Origin: Dysgonomonas gadei ATCC BAA-286
GTDB lineage: Bacteria > Bacteroidota > Bacteroidia > Bacteroidales > Dysgonomonadaceae
Assembly: GCF_000213555.1 (NCBI RefSeq)
Contig: NZ_GL891984.1
Location: 87,904-151,903, forward strand
DNA: 64,000 nt
Reading direction: 5' to 3'
The stretch's first letter is position 1. Each line of letters starts with the position of its first letter. Positions 8,129-16,704 of the stretch are shown here, in pieces. Made by a program: the position numbers and the translations under genes. The notes beneath the pieces were generated by a model. The model did not search any database. It worked only from the letters and a program-made list of their open reading frames with translations, and had not been told where the DNA came from.

Positions 8129-9553
8129 ATGTTAAGATATAAATTCTTAAAAGTTGGTGTCGTGATGTGTCTTTGCATCACGGCATTTACTGCTTGTAGC
8201 GACAACGACGATGATATCATTTACAAGCCCAATGGAAAAGTTGCACATCCGGACGAATTATCGGCCGGAACATCTACCGTATTTATGTCCGGGATCAGGG
8301 CATATGATACTCCTGCGCCGTGGGTGAAGGGTGATATGTTGACCCGATTCAATCTGGGAGATCAACTTTATGATGATCCCCGGACAACAGACCAGTCCGA
8401 TCCGAACAAAGGAGGGCTTGGGCCTCTCTATGCAGGTTATTCGTGCGGAAGTTGCCATAAGAATGCAGGGCGGACTTATCCCACTCTTTTTTCGGAAGGA
8501 GGTTCCGGTAAATATGGCTTCTCTTCTATGCTTGCTTATATTACACGAAAGAATGGAGCCTTTTTTCGTCAATATGGACGAGTCTTGCATGATCAATCTA
8601 TTGTAGGGGTTGAACCGGAGGGAAAGCTTAAGGTAACTTATGAAGAGAAAGAGTATTCTTTTCCTGATGGTGAAAAGTATTCCCTTATCACTCCTCATTA
8701 TTCTATTTCGGAATGGTATGCCGATGAAATAAAACCCGAAGATCTGATTATTGATGTACGTATCCCTCTCCGGCATGTAGGTATGGGGCAGATAATGGCA
8801 CTCGATCCCGATGAATTGAGAAGCTTGGCTGCACAAAGCAACTATCCCGAATACGGAATTTCGGGACGGCTTGCCGTCATACAGGAGCGCAACAAAACTA
8901 TGATAGGAGTGGGCGGGAATAAAGCACATCATGCAGACCTGACTGTAGAATTAGGTTTCTCGTCCGACCTCGGAGTTACAAACGACCGCTACCCGCTTGA
9001 AGTGAGTGAAGGGCAGTCTCAGAACGTTGGTTACTCACATTACGGTATCCAGATATCAACGCATGATATGGAGAATGTCGATCTGTATCTGAGCACATTG
9101 GGTGTTCCCGCACGGCGGAATGTTACGCATGAACTGGTGAAAAAAGGCGAAGAGAACTTCTATAAAGCCAAATGTCATCTGTGCCATACCCCGACTTTAC
9201 ACACCCGGCAGGATGCCCCTGTTTTGTTGAACGGGACACGCCTTCCGTGGCTGTGCAACCAGACGATACATCCGTACAGCGATTTTCTCTTGCATGATAT
9301 GGGACGTGAGCTGGACAGCGGTTATAAATCGGGAGCCGCCTATACCTATGAGTGGCGTACAACTCCGTTGTGGGGTATTGGTTTGCAGGAAACTGTAAAC
9401 GGACATACGCACTTTCTGCACGACGGGCGTGCCCGGAACCTTCTTGAGGCTATCATGTGGCATGGAGGCGAGGGTAGTGTGTCGCGGGAGTTGTTCAGCC
9501 GCATGTCGAAAGAAGACAGGGACGCTTTGCAGATATTCCTCAATTCACTTTAA
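8129..9553 (+). CDS. Di-heme oxidoreductase-like lipoprotein (DUF1111)
   Basis: This periplasm-facing c-type cytochrome belongs to the DUF1111 (often called thiol oxidoreductase) family. The signal ends in a lipobox at Cys23 (AFTAC). Two heme-attachment motifs are visible: CGSCH at residues 106-110 and CHLCH at 349-353. Between them lies a peroxidase/MauG-like body. The C-terminal GLQETVNGHTHFLHDGRARNLLEAIMWHGGEG region is the strongest family mark (the last part of it near residue 435). At 474 residues it is full length. It follows the imelysin gene after 94 bp and precedes a porin. The heme c attachment would need the cytochrome c maturation protein encoded at the end of this operon. The electron partner is unknown. 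Confidence 0.92.
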   Translation: MLRYKFLKVGVVMCLCITAFTACSDNDDDIIYKPNGKVAHPDELSAGTSTVFMSGIRAYDTPAPWVKGDMLTRFNLGDQLYDDPRTTDQSDPNKGGLGPLYAGYSCGSCHKNAGRTYPTLFSEGGSGKYGFSSMLAYITRKNGAFFRQYGRVLHDQSIVGVEPEGKLKVTYEEKEYSFPDGEKYSLITPHYSISEWYADEIKPEDLIIDVRIPLRHVGMGQIMALDPDELRSLAAQSNYPEYGISGRLAVIQERNKTMIGVGGNKAHHADLTVELGFSSDLGVTNDRYPLEVSEGQSQNVGYSHYGIQISTHDMENVDLYLSTLGVPARRNVTHELVKKGEENFYKAKCHLCHTPTLHTRQDAPVLLNGTRLPWLCNQTIHPYSDFLLHDMGRELDSGYKSGAAYTYEWRTTPLWGIGLQETVNGHTHFLHDGRARNLLEAIMWHGGEGSVSRELFSRMSKEDRDALQIFLNSL

Positions 9554-9578
9554 ACTAAATAGAAAAGAATACATTAAT

Positions 9579-10799
9579 ATGAAATTCAGATTTTTATTAT
9601 TCGCAGGATTACTTCTATCCGTAAATTTATTAGCACAGGAGAGTGATAATAATGATAAATATATCGAAAGCGATGTTATCCCTCTTGCCGGAAAGAAAGG
9701 ATTCAGCTTCGAAAGTAAGGCCGGGGACTTTGTTTTTAAGCCCTTTGCTCTTGTACAGGCGTCGGCCAAGATGAATTACTACGATGATGAGCAGATTGGC
9801 GCCGACGATCAGGACAATGTAGCCAATAGCGGCTTTGAGATAGGAAACGCATTGATCGGCTTTGCCGGAAAGGCTTTCGGGAAAGTAACGTTTAATCTTA
9901 CATTGAATGCGGCTCAGTCGGGAGATGCTTTGCTTCAGCAGGCATGGGCAGACCTCAATCTGAAAGATGAATTGCGCTTCCGAGTGGGGAAATTTAAAAC
10001 TCCCTTTAATCAGGCTTATCTGGTGACATTGGGGGAAACGCTTTTCCCATCGTTACCTGTTTCGCTCACTGCTCCGGTTAATATTCCATATTCTATAAAT
10101 TCAGTCAATCCTAATTTTGCGACCGGATTCGATCTTGGTGTACAGGTACATGGCTTGATCAAGAATAAATGGGAATACAGGGTCGGCATTTTTAATGGAA
10201 CAGGCATAACAGTGAATAGCGCGAAGAAGACTATCAGCGACGATCTGCACATCCCATCACTGCTATACTCGGGGCGTATTGCTTATATGCCTAAAGGTGT
10301 GATGCCTACCCATCAGGGAAGCCCCGATGATTTGAATAATAATAAATTTTTAGTTGCGCTTTCTTCTTCTTACAATGTGGAAGCCAACTGGCAGGCAAGT
10401 AATGATTTTCGTGCAGGTCTGGAGTTTTCCTATTTATATAATCGCTGGTATATTTCGGCAGAAGCCTATTATTTAAATATGGATTTTGTAGAAAGGCAGC
10501 AGGTTTCTCATTCTTACGATTTTGTCGGCGGCTATATTCAGGGAGGTTATTTTGTGAATCCGAAAATGCAATTGGCGGCGCGATATGATTTCTTCGACCG
10601 CAACTCATCCAGGACCGATGGTATCCTGAATGCCCCGGCAGTAGGGTTCAATTATTATATCGTCGGTTATAACCTGAAATTACAGGCTATGTACCAGTAT
10701 CTGGGTAAATGGGGACACGAAAACCAACTCGAGAGGGATAATGATGATTTAGGCCTTGCACAACATTTTGCACAGGTAATGTTCCAATTTTCTTTCTGA
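9579..10799 (+). CDS. OprO/OprP-type (phosphate-selective family) porin
   Basis: This is an outer-membrane porin of 406 residues. The open frame extends back to 9429 within the previous gene. The start at 9579 is chosen because it gives a proper signal peptide (MKFRFLLFAGLLLSVNLLAQ) and lies 25 bp after the preceding stop. The segment FEIGNALIGFAGKAFGKVTF, then LRFRVGKFKTPFNQ and GFDLGVQVHG, then a C-terminal strand ending FAQVMFQFSF, fit the porin O/P family and a terminal beta-signal with Phe. In Bacteroidota members of this family are not necessarily phosphate-specific. Its place beside cytochromes and imelysin suggests passage of an anion or metal complex, which is inference. Confidence 0.88.
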   Translation: MKFRFLLFAGLLLSVNLLAQESDNNDKYIESDVIPLAGKKGFSFESKAGDFVFKPFALVQASAKMNYYDDEQIGADDQDNVANSGFEIGNALIGFAGKAFGKVTFNLTLNAAQSGDALLQQAWADLNLKDELRFRVGKFKTPFNQAYLVTLGETLFPSLPVSLTAPVNIPYSINSVNPNFATGFDLGVQVHGLIKNKWEYRVGIFNGTGITVNSAKKTISDDLHIPSLLYSGRIAYMPKGVMPTHQGSPDDLNNNKFLVALSSSYNVEANWQASNDFRAGLEFSYLYNRWYISAEAYYLNMDFVERQQVSHSYDFVGGYIQGGYFVNPKMQLAARYDFFDRNSSRTDGILNAPAVGFNYYIVGYNLKLQAMYQYLGKWGHENQLERDNDDLGLAQHFAQVMFQFSF

Positions 10800-10810
10800 T
10801 AAATAAAATC

Positions 10811-11536
10811 ATGGGAAAGAATAATTTGATAAAATTTTGGATATTGTTTGTCGTCTCATTGCCTGTCATTACTTCAGGTTGCGATAGTGGGGATATATAT
10901 CCTAAAGATAAGAGTTCGGGCGGAACGGATGTAGATGTTTCTGTCAGTTTCCATTTTACACACATCGAGGCCTTTCCTGAAAGCTATAAGATAGTATTCG
11001 GATCTTTCAACGATGATCTGGCGTATCCAATATCATCGAAAGTAATATCTAAACCCTCAGATAATGGAGTGGTTACGGTCTCGTTGGCTAATATTCCGGA
11101 GAATACAACATATCTGGCATTATACCTCGTACAAGAGCATAGTAACTATAAGATTTATCCTTTTTATACCTATCCGATAATCAGTATGCCAAAGGAAGAT
11201 TTTGAGATTCCACTTCAAAATATCGATTTGGCAATGTTTGGGCGGGTGCAGAAACAGGTGTTTTCTCAATGCCTCCAGTGTCACGGGGGAAGCGGATTTG
11301 CCGCAGCAGGCCTGCATTTAACCGAAGGGAAGAGCCATGAAGACTTGGTAGGCATAACCGCATTGCACAATACGGATAAAAAGCGGATAAGCCCGGGGAA
11401 TATTCAGAATAGTTATCTGATGGATATATTGAAAGGCGAAGCCTTGCCCAATCAGCATTCGAGCCTGTCGTCACTTAAAGATGATGATATTGTGCTGGTC
11501 GAGCAGTGGATAAAAGGCGGGGCTAAAAGTGAATAA
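10811..11536 (+). CDS. Lipoprotein with a C-terminal mono-heme cytochrome c domain
   Basis: This is a 241-residue lipoprotein (lipobox ending at Cys24, VITSGC). Residues ~35-140 form an unrecognised beta-rich domain (VSVSFHFTHIEAFPESYKIVFGSF is split by aromatic strands). The C-terminal ~100 residues carry one heme motif, CLQCH at 154-158, followed by GGSGFAAAGLHL. A later SYLMDILKGE could supply the axial Met (inferred), and the end is VEQWIKGGAKSE. This arrangement matches the planctomycete-type cytochrome c domain. It probably passes electrons to or from the di-heme protein two genes upstream. The gene starts 11 bp after the porin, so coupling is likely. Confidence 0.8.
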   Translation: MGKNNLIKFWILFVVSLPVITSGCDSGDIYPKDKSSGGTDVDVSVSFHFTHIEAFPESYKIVFGSFNDDLAYPISSKVISKPSDNGVVTVSLANIPENTTYLALYLVQEHSNYKIYPFYTYPIISMPKEDFEIPLQNIDLAMFGRVQKQVFSQCLQCHGGSGFAAAGLHLTEGKSHEDLVGITALHNTDKKRISPGNIQNSYLMDILKGEALPNQHSSLSSLKDDDIVLVEQWIKGGAKSE

Positions 11537-11548
11537 TCATAAACAGAA

Positions 11549-12685
11549 ATGGAATATATAAATATAGGATGGGACGACTTGTCCGTCAATATAAATTTAA
11601 GTTGCTTCTTACCCGAAGGCGGGGTGGCAGAATATCATGCCATTATTGAGCTGAATAATAACTATAGAAATGCTGAAATTCAGTACAGAGATATAGAAGC
11701 CGCACTGGAACGTTTACAACAGTCGGACATATTAGATAGTTCCGCATTGGTATTGAAACGGTACTTTGTGAGTGATGCTGTCAATCAATCCCAATTTTTG
11801 AACCGGAAGAACGAGGACGCTGCCGTTTCTGTTGTACAACAGCCTCCTCTGAATGGAACAAAAGTATCTGTATGGGCATACTTTGTCGCTGATAGTGGAA
11901 TATATACAGACGGTTATGGTACAACAGTTTTGTCGCGCCCTCATTTCAAGCATATCTATAATACTCAATTGCAAAAATCATTGAAGGATGAGTATGCCGA
12001 GACGGAATGTATTTTTAATACATATCTGGAATCATTGTATCTGCATGGCTGCACGTTGAAGGATAATTGTATCCGCACCTGGATATATGTGCAGGGAGTA
12101 GATGTTCATTACTCAGATATGGTAAAGGCCCGTATTGCCTGCTTCAACAGGGAAGACCTGAATAAAGAGACTCACTATATTGCAAGTACGGGTATAGAAG
12201 GGCGGTATACTGACGCTCAGACATTGGTATTGATGGACGCTTATGCTGTTAAAGGTATTTCTCAGGAACAAATCAAATATCTCCATGCCTCTACTCACCT
12301 GAATCCTACCCATGAATACGGGGTGACTTTCGAGCGGGGAACTACGGTCGATTATGGTGATCGCAGGCATATTTTCATATCAGGTACGGCCAGCATAGAT
12401 AATAAAGGGGAAATTGTACATCTTACCAACATTGAAAAACAGGTAGAGCGGACAATAGAGAACATAGAAGTTCTGCTCGCAGAGGCGGATGCGGTGATGA
12501 ATGATATTTCGAAAATGATTGTATATCTGCGCGATACGGCGGATTATCAGATAGTTTCCGATTATCTTGATAAATATTATAAAGAACTGCCTAAAGTAAT
12601 CGTCTGGGCTCCTGTCTGCCGTCCGGGATGGCTGATAGAAATAGAATGTATTGCAATCAAAAAAAATAGAAGCGAACTGGTTTGA
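11549..12685 (+). CDS. Two-domain RidA/YjgF-like (chorismatase-type fold) protein
   Basis: This is a cytoplasmic 378-residue protein without a signal peptide. The C-terminal ~125 residues match the RidA (YjgF/YER057c) family: RHIFISGTASIDNKGEIVH, then ENIEVLLAEADAVMNDISKMIVYLRD, then APVCRPGWLIEIECIAI with Arg358 in the position of the conserved substrate carboxylate-binding Arg. The N-terminal ~230 residues appear to contain a diverged second copy (RTWIYVQGVDVHYSDMVKARIACF resembles the strand-helix of the fold). Two fused YjgF domains are also the layout of chorismatases, so a chorismate- or imine-directed hydrolase is possible. Why such a protein is encoded inside a heme/porin operon is not evident. 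The substrate is unknown. Confidence 0.75.
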   Translation: MEYINIGWDDLSVNINLSCFLPEGGVAEYHAIIELNNNYRNAEIQYRDIEAALERLQQSDILDSSALVLKRYFVSDAVNQSQFLNRKNEDAAVSVVQQPPLNGTKVSVWAYFVADSGIYTDGYGTTVLSRPHFKHIYNTQLQKSLKDEYAETECIFNTYLESLYLHGCTLKDNCIRTWIYVQGVDVHYSDMVKARIACFNREDLNKETHYIASTGIEGRYTDAQTLVLMDAYAVKGISQEQIKYLHASTHLNPTHEYGVTFERGTTVDYGDRRHIFISGTASIDNKGEIVHLTNIEKQVERTIENIEVLLAEADAVMNDISKMIVYLRDTADYQIVSDYLDKYYKELPKVIVWAPVCRPGWLIEIECIAIKKNRSELV

Positions 12686-12704
12686 AAAATTCTGATCTTG
12701 ACAG

Positions 12705-15092
12705 ATGAAAAATAGATTGCTGGCATTGTTCTCATTGCAGAAGCTTCCTTTTTGGGGTGTTTTTGTCCTTTCCGTTATTATGGCTTTGGCAACCTTTGTG
12801 GAAAAGAGTCATGGCTCGGAATATACCTATTCTCATATATACGGCTCATGGTGGTTTTCCGGTTTGTGGGGATTATTGGTTGTACTTAGTCTTATGGGAA
12901 TCGTAAAAGGTCAGATATATAAGAATTTACCGTTACTATTCGTCCATATTTCCTTTATACTGATACTAGCCGGGGCTTTTTGTACAAAACTGTTTGCCGA
13001 ACATGGCTATGTTATTCTCAATAAAGATACGGATTGTAGCAAAATGCAGGCTGACGCGGATACCGTTGAGCTACCTTTCCGGATGCGGCTGGATACTTTC
13101 TATGTTTCATACTATGCAGGGACGAATGCTCCGGCCGACTATATTTCGCATTTCTCTATAATGGATAAACTTTCGGGTAAAACCACGATAGGGGAGGTGT
13201 CTATGAATAATATATTCAGTTACAATGGCTACCGCTTCTATCAGTCGTCTTTCGAAGACGATTGGCGAACAAGTATATTGAGTGTCAACCATGATAGTTG
13301 GGGGATCCCTCTTACCTATGCCGGTTATGTCTTATTCGTTTTAGCGATGATCTGGTATTTATTCTCGCCCCAAAATGCTTTCCGGAAGTTACTGGATCAT
13401 CCCCTCCTGAAAAAAGCATTGATAATCATATTATTTATTATTCCGGTATCCTGTTTTTCTCAGATTCTTACTAAGGATAGCTTGTCCGTAAACAAAAAGC
13501 AAGCAAAGGAATTCTGTAAATTATGGATGCTGTACGATGGAAGAATAAGCCCTGTAACAACCTTTGCCCATGATTTTACTTTGAAAATTACAGGAAAGAC
13601 ATCATTCAGTTATCTCGATGCAAATCAGTTCCTGATGGGATTTCTCTTTTTTCCTGACAAATGGCAGCAGGTAGCCTTGTTCGAGGTAAAGGATGGTATG
13701 CTGAAAGAAGAATTAAATGCCGAGACCGAAAAAGCTGCATTGATAGATTTCTATGATCCGGAAGGTAACTATAAGCTAAGTAAGTATTGGAAAGATTTGA
13801 CCGGTAATTCGCCAAAAACGTCTTTACTCAAAGAGGTGGAAAAGCTGGACGAGAAGATACAATTAATCAATATTCTTCATAACGGGAGCCTTTTGCAGAT
13901 ATATCCGCAAAAGATTGATAATGATGTAAAGTGGTTTTACCCTACGCAAAATCTCAGGACTAAAGATGAACAGAAAAATATAAAACTGATAAGGAATTCT
14001 CTTTTGTCTTATTATCAGGCAATTTCGGTCAATAGCGAAGAGAATGCGAAGCTTGCTCTTGAAACGATAAGTGATTATCAGAAAGCGAATGCAGCGGAAG
14101 TGCTTCCTTCAGACCTGCATCGTGATATAGAGATCTTTTATACCAATGTAAATTTTACCTCGATCTTGTTTAAAATAAATCTTACTCTGGGATTATTGTC
14201 TCTCTTATGTGTCTTTTTTCTGGCGGATAAGAGGGTTAAGCATGCAGATAAGATATTCTTCCTTCTGCTTATTTTATCTTTTATCGTGCATACCTTTTCT
14301 ATTGGTGTCAGGACGTACATAGGAGGACGATTGCCGTTCAGTAACGGATTTGAAACGATGCTTCTTATTGCATGGTCAGCCATGTTGATCGCTGTTTTAG
14401 CAGGACACAAAATGCCTCTGATAGTATCATTCGGCTACTTAATCTCGGGCTGTTCTCTTTTGGTCGCTCATTTGGGTATGATGAATCCCCGGATAACGCC
14501 ATTGGTACCCGTCCTTTCTTCCCCACTGTTAAGCATTCACGTATCAGTGATTATGCTTGCCTATACACTATTGGCTTTTATTATGCTTAATAGTCTTATT
14601 TCATTGATACAAATAGCTCTATGTAGGAATAAAGATGTTGGGGATACTCTGAAAAAGTTGGAGCAGAATAAAATCTACAGTCTGATCTGTCTCTATCCCG
14701 GTCTTTTATTCTTGGGCGCCGGTATTTTTATTGGCGCTGTATGGGCAAATATATCGTGGGGACGTTATTGGGGATGGGACCCGAAAGAGGTATGGGCGCT
14801 GATAACATTTCTTGTGTACAGTCTGGTTATTCACCAGAAAAATCTGAAGCTATTTACAGATCTGTTTTTCTTTCATGCCTTTGGCCTACTGTCATTCTCC
14901 ACAGTGTTGATGACATATTTTGGTGTGAACTACTTTCTTGGGGGAATGCATAGTTATGCGGGGGAGATGCAATTCGATTTTACCATTATTCTCACTACAT
15001 TGATAGGTCTGGTGATAGCCGGATTGCTATGCATCTCTTATAGAAAATATAAAAAGATTATAGACAGTTATTTACGGAAATCTCAAGAATAG
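12705..15092 (+). CDS. Fused ResB/CcsA cytochrome c biogenesis protein
   Basis: This is an integral-membrane system II (Ccs) heme transporter/ligase that attaches heme to CxxCH motifs outside the membrane. The N-terminal part (residues ~1-225) has helices and a periplasmic loop of ResB/Ccs1 type. The middle, ~230-490, includes a helix at ~245 and a long soluble segment. The C-terminal ~300 residues are CcsA/ResC, with the tryptophan-rich WWD heme-binding signature WGRYWGWDPKEVW at ~685-697, conserved His residues (VIHQ) and multiple helices. At 795 residues it fits the fused Bacteroidota form. It closes the operon 19 bp after the RidA-like gene and probably matures the two heme lipoproteins encoded upstream. 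Confidence 0.92.
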   Translation: MKNRLLALFSLQKLPFWGVFVLSVIMALATFVEKSHGSEYTYSHIYGSWWFSGLWGLLVVLSLMGIVKGQIYKNLPLLFVHISFILILAGAFCTKLFAEHGYVILNKDTDCSKMQADADTVELPFRMRLDTFYVSYYAGTNAPADYISHFSIMDKLSGKTTIGEVSMNNIFSYNGYRFYQSSFEDDWRTSILSVNHDSWGIPLTYAGYVLFVLAMIWYLFSPQNAFRKLLDHPLLKKALIIILFIIPVSCFSQILTKDSLSVNKKQAKEFCKLWMLYDGRISPVTTFAHDFTLKITGKTSFSYLDANQFLMGFLFFPDKWQQVALFEVKDGMLKEELNAETEKAALIDFYDPEGNYKLSKYWKDLTGNSPKTSLLKEVEKLDEKIQLINILHNGSLLQIYPQKIDNDVKWFYPTQNLRTKDEQKNIKLIRNSLLSYYQAISVNSEENAKLALETISDYQKANAAEVLPSDLHRDIEIFYTNVNFTSILFKINLTLGLLSLLCVFFLADKRVKHADKIFFLLLILSFIVHTFSIGVRTYIGGRLPFSNGFETMLLIAWSAMLIAVLAGHKMPLIVSFGYLISGCSLLVAHLGMMNPRITPLVPVLSSPLLSIHVSVIMLAYTLLAFIMLNSLISLIQIALCRNKDVGDTLKKLEQNKIYSLICLYPGLLFLGAGIFIGAVWANISWGRYWGWDPKEVWALITFLVYSLVIHQKNLKLFTDLFFFHAFGLLSFSTVLMTYFGVNYFLGGMHSYAGEMQFDFTIILTTLIGLVIAGLLCISYRKYKKIIDSYLRKSQE

Positions 15093-15207
15093 GTTTTGGC
15101 AGGGAGTTCTCGAGTAAATAGAATTCCAAAGAGCTCCTTATAAGTGTTGACGCCAAAGAAGTAGGGGTATCAAAAGATCATATGTACGGATATAGATATT
15201 CTTTAAC

Positions 15208-15238
15208 TTGTTATGTATCTCAAAAAGAATTATCTTTG
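15208..15238 (+). promoter_or_regulatory. ssrA promoter
   Basis: A TTG at 15208-15210 and TATCTTTG at 15231-15238, 20 bases apart, match the Bacteroidota -33/-7 consensus. The box ends 82 bp before the mature tmRNA 5' end, so a short leader would be removed by RNase P. Confidence 0.65.
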
Positions 15239-15320
15239 TAGCAGATATTGTATTAATAAACATTACTCGATATCTTAGATTGATATTAAAATGTTGTATA
15301 TCAATTGTAAATAAACCAAT

Positions 15321-15714
15321 GGGGCTGACTGGCTTTGACAGCGAGATGAAATGGTTTGTAAGCATGCAGTGCATAGTCGGCTGGCACTATAATCTTAGAC
15401 GTCACAAATTTAACTGGCAATAACAATTACGCTCTTGCTGCTTAATCGAAGTATAGTAGATATAGCTTAATCCTTGCACAGGTGTAAGGACAAGACATCA
15501 CCCGGAAGCTGTGGCTTCGAAGCGTACCGATAAGGTGGTGCAGGCAAATCGGAGATAGGATAGGAGAGGCTTCGGCTTTTATCTGAAATAAAGAAGCTAA
15601 GGTTTAGATTGGTGGCTTCGGTCTTGTCTACTCCCTACAATTTAAGCGAAGATAAGCATGTAGAAAGCAAATTAGTTCCTTGTTTGGACGAGGGTTCAAT
15701 TCCCTCCAGCTCCA
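15321..15714 (+). ncRNA. ssrA: tmRNA (ssrA)
   Basis: This is transfer-messenger RNA for rescue of stalled ribosomes. The tRNA-like ends are clear. GGGGCTG at the 5' end pairs with CAGCTCC near the 3' end, and a T-arm (GAGGGTTCAATTCCCTC) precedes it. The discriminator A is at 15714 and CCA is not fully encoded (CAA follows). The internal reading frame at 15416-15445 encodes the tag G-N-N-N-Y-A-L-A-A and then TAA; the non-templated first Ala comes from the tRNA charge. The length of 394 nt is normal. Start and end are set by the acceptor pairing and are accurate to a base or two. Confidence 0.96.
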
Positions 15715-15720
15715 CAAAGA

Positions 15721-15746
15721 AAAACCGCTATTTTAGCGGTTTTTTT
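15721..15746 (+). terminator. Intrinsic terminator of ssrA
   Basis: The stem AAAACCGCTA (15721-15730) pairs perfectly with TAGCGGTTTT (15734-15743) around a 3-base loop and runs into a T tract. It begins 7 bases after the tmRNA 3' end. Confidence 0.9.
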
Positions 15747-15748
15747 AA

Positions 15749-16704
15749 TTTAAAATATGACGAACAATCGTCTATTTCAGAAAAAGGCAGATTAAAAGCT
15801 TCCGGATAAATAGGACATACATATATTCTTATTATCTTTATGTCTAATTCATATAAAATCATAGACCATAAAGAAAAATGACTATAGCTTAGAGTAAGTT
15901 ATACTGGTAAATACAAATTTAAGATAAGGCTTTATATTGTTTTTTCGATTCAGTAAAGGTGAATCCGCTACGTTTAATTGGGAAAAGAAAGAGTTTCTTA
16001 AAGAATCCCTAAAGTAGGATTCTGCATATTGCGGGTTTATATATTAGTACTGATAAATATTATTACAGAGGAATTTATACAATCCAATACTGGATTAAGT
16101 ATAAACAATCCAGGATTTACGGTTTGCTTCACTCATTGGGTTTGCTTCCTAACGAAACAAAGGTTACTATTAAAGAGAGATGAGGCCAAAAGACGACAGA
16201 CAAAAGAAGATATAAAATTTTTTTTAAGAATGTGAAGACTACGGTAAGAGACACTATCCTCTTTACGATGATTTCGGTTTGTTTGGTATCGCTATATGAT
16301 TCTCCATATAGCTTTTAGATCATAATTGCTTACAAACAGATTTCTGAGGAAGGATTATAGGCTTTAAATATGTAAATCTTATAGGATAGCCTATGCAAAA
16401 GAGTATTTCTTATCCGTCTAAAAACATTAAAAAAAGCTTTTAAACATACGAAGGTAGAGACCAGGGCATTCCCTATATTGACAATGTCAGGCATTTATAT
16501 ATCCGAATATGGAGATTCATCATCTCCCTGCTTAAGTTGAGTCGAGGGAGGCTGATTTTATAATTATATAGGGAAAGTAATTCCCATACATATATTTTGT
16601 CTTATCATAGAATATGTCTCAAGAGTGTGACTATTAATACCACATGAATCTATTTAAAATATTTAAGTAATTAATTTTTTAGTATTTATATAAAGAGCTT
16701 AATA
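15749..16704. other. AT-rich non-coding stretch between ssrA and the recombinase gene
   Basis: About 950 bases hold no gene that can be supported. Short frames, such as one of 68 codons at 16029-16235, have no recognisable product. Small inverted repeats occur, for example AGAATCC...GGATTCT near 16001-16021 and GCTATAT...ATATAGC near 16291-16314. No second copy of the ssrA 3' end, no tRNA and no transposase remnant is seen. The composition suggests accessory or decayed DNA next to a common integration target. Confidence 0.5.

Noticed and set aside
8258..8932. 224-codon open frame on the minus strand inside the DUF1111 gene
   Set aside because: The plus-strand frame carries two heme motifs and the family C-terminus. 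The antisense frame has no recognisable motif and no own context.
9429..9578. N-terminal extension of the second porin gene
   Set aside because: It overlaps the end of the DUF1111 gene, and the signal peptide begins only at 9579.
15609..15809. 66-codon frame across the end of ssrA and its terminator
   Set aside because: It lies largely in the mature tmRNA and its terminator hairpin and is not a protein gene.
16029..16235. 68-codon frame between ssrA and the recombinase
   Set aside because: No recognisable product or supporting neighbour. The AT-rich context yields such frames by chance.
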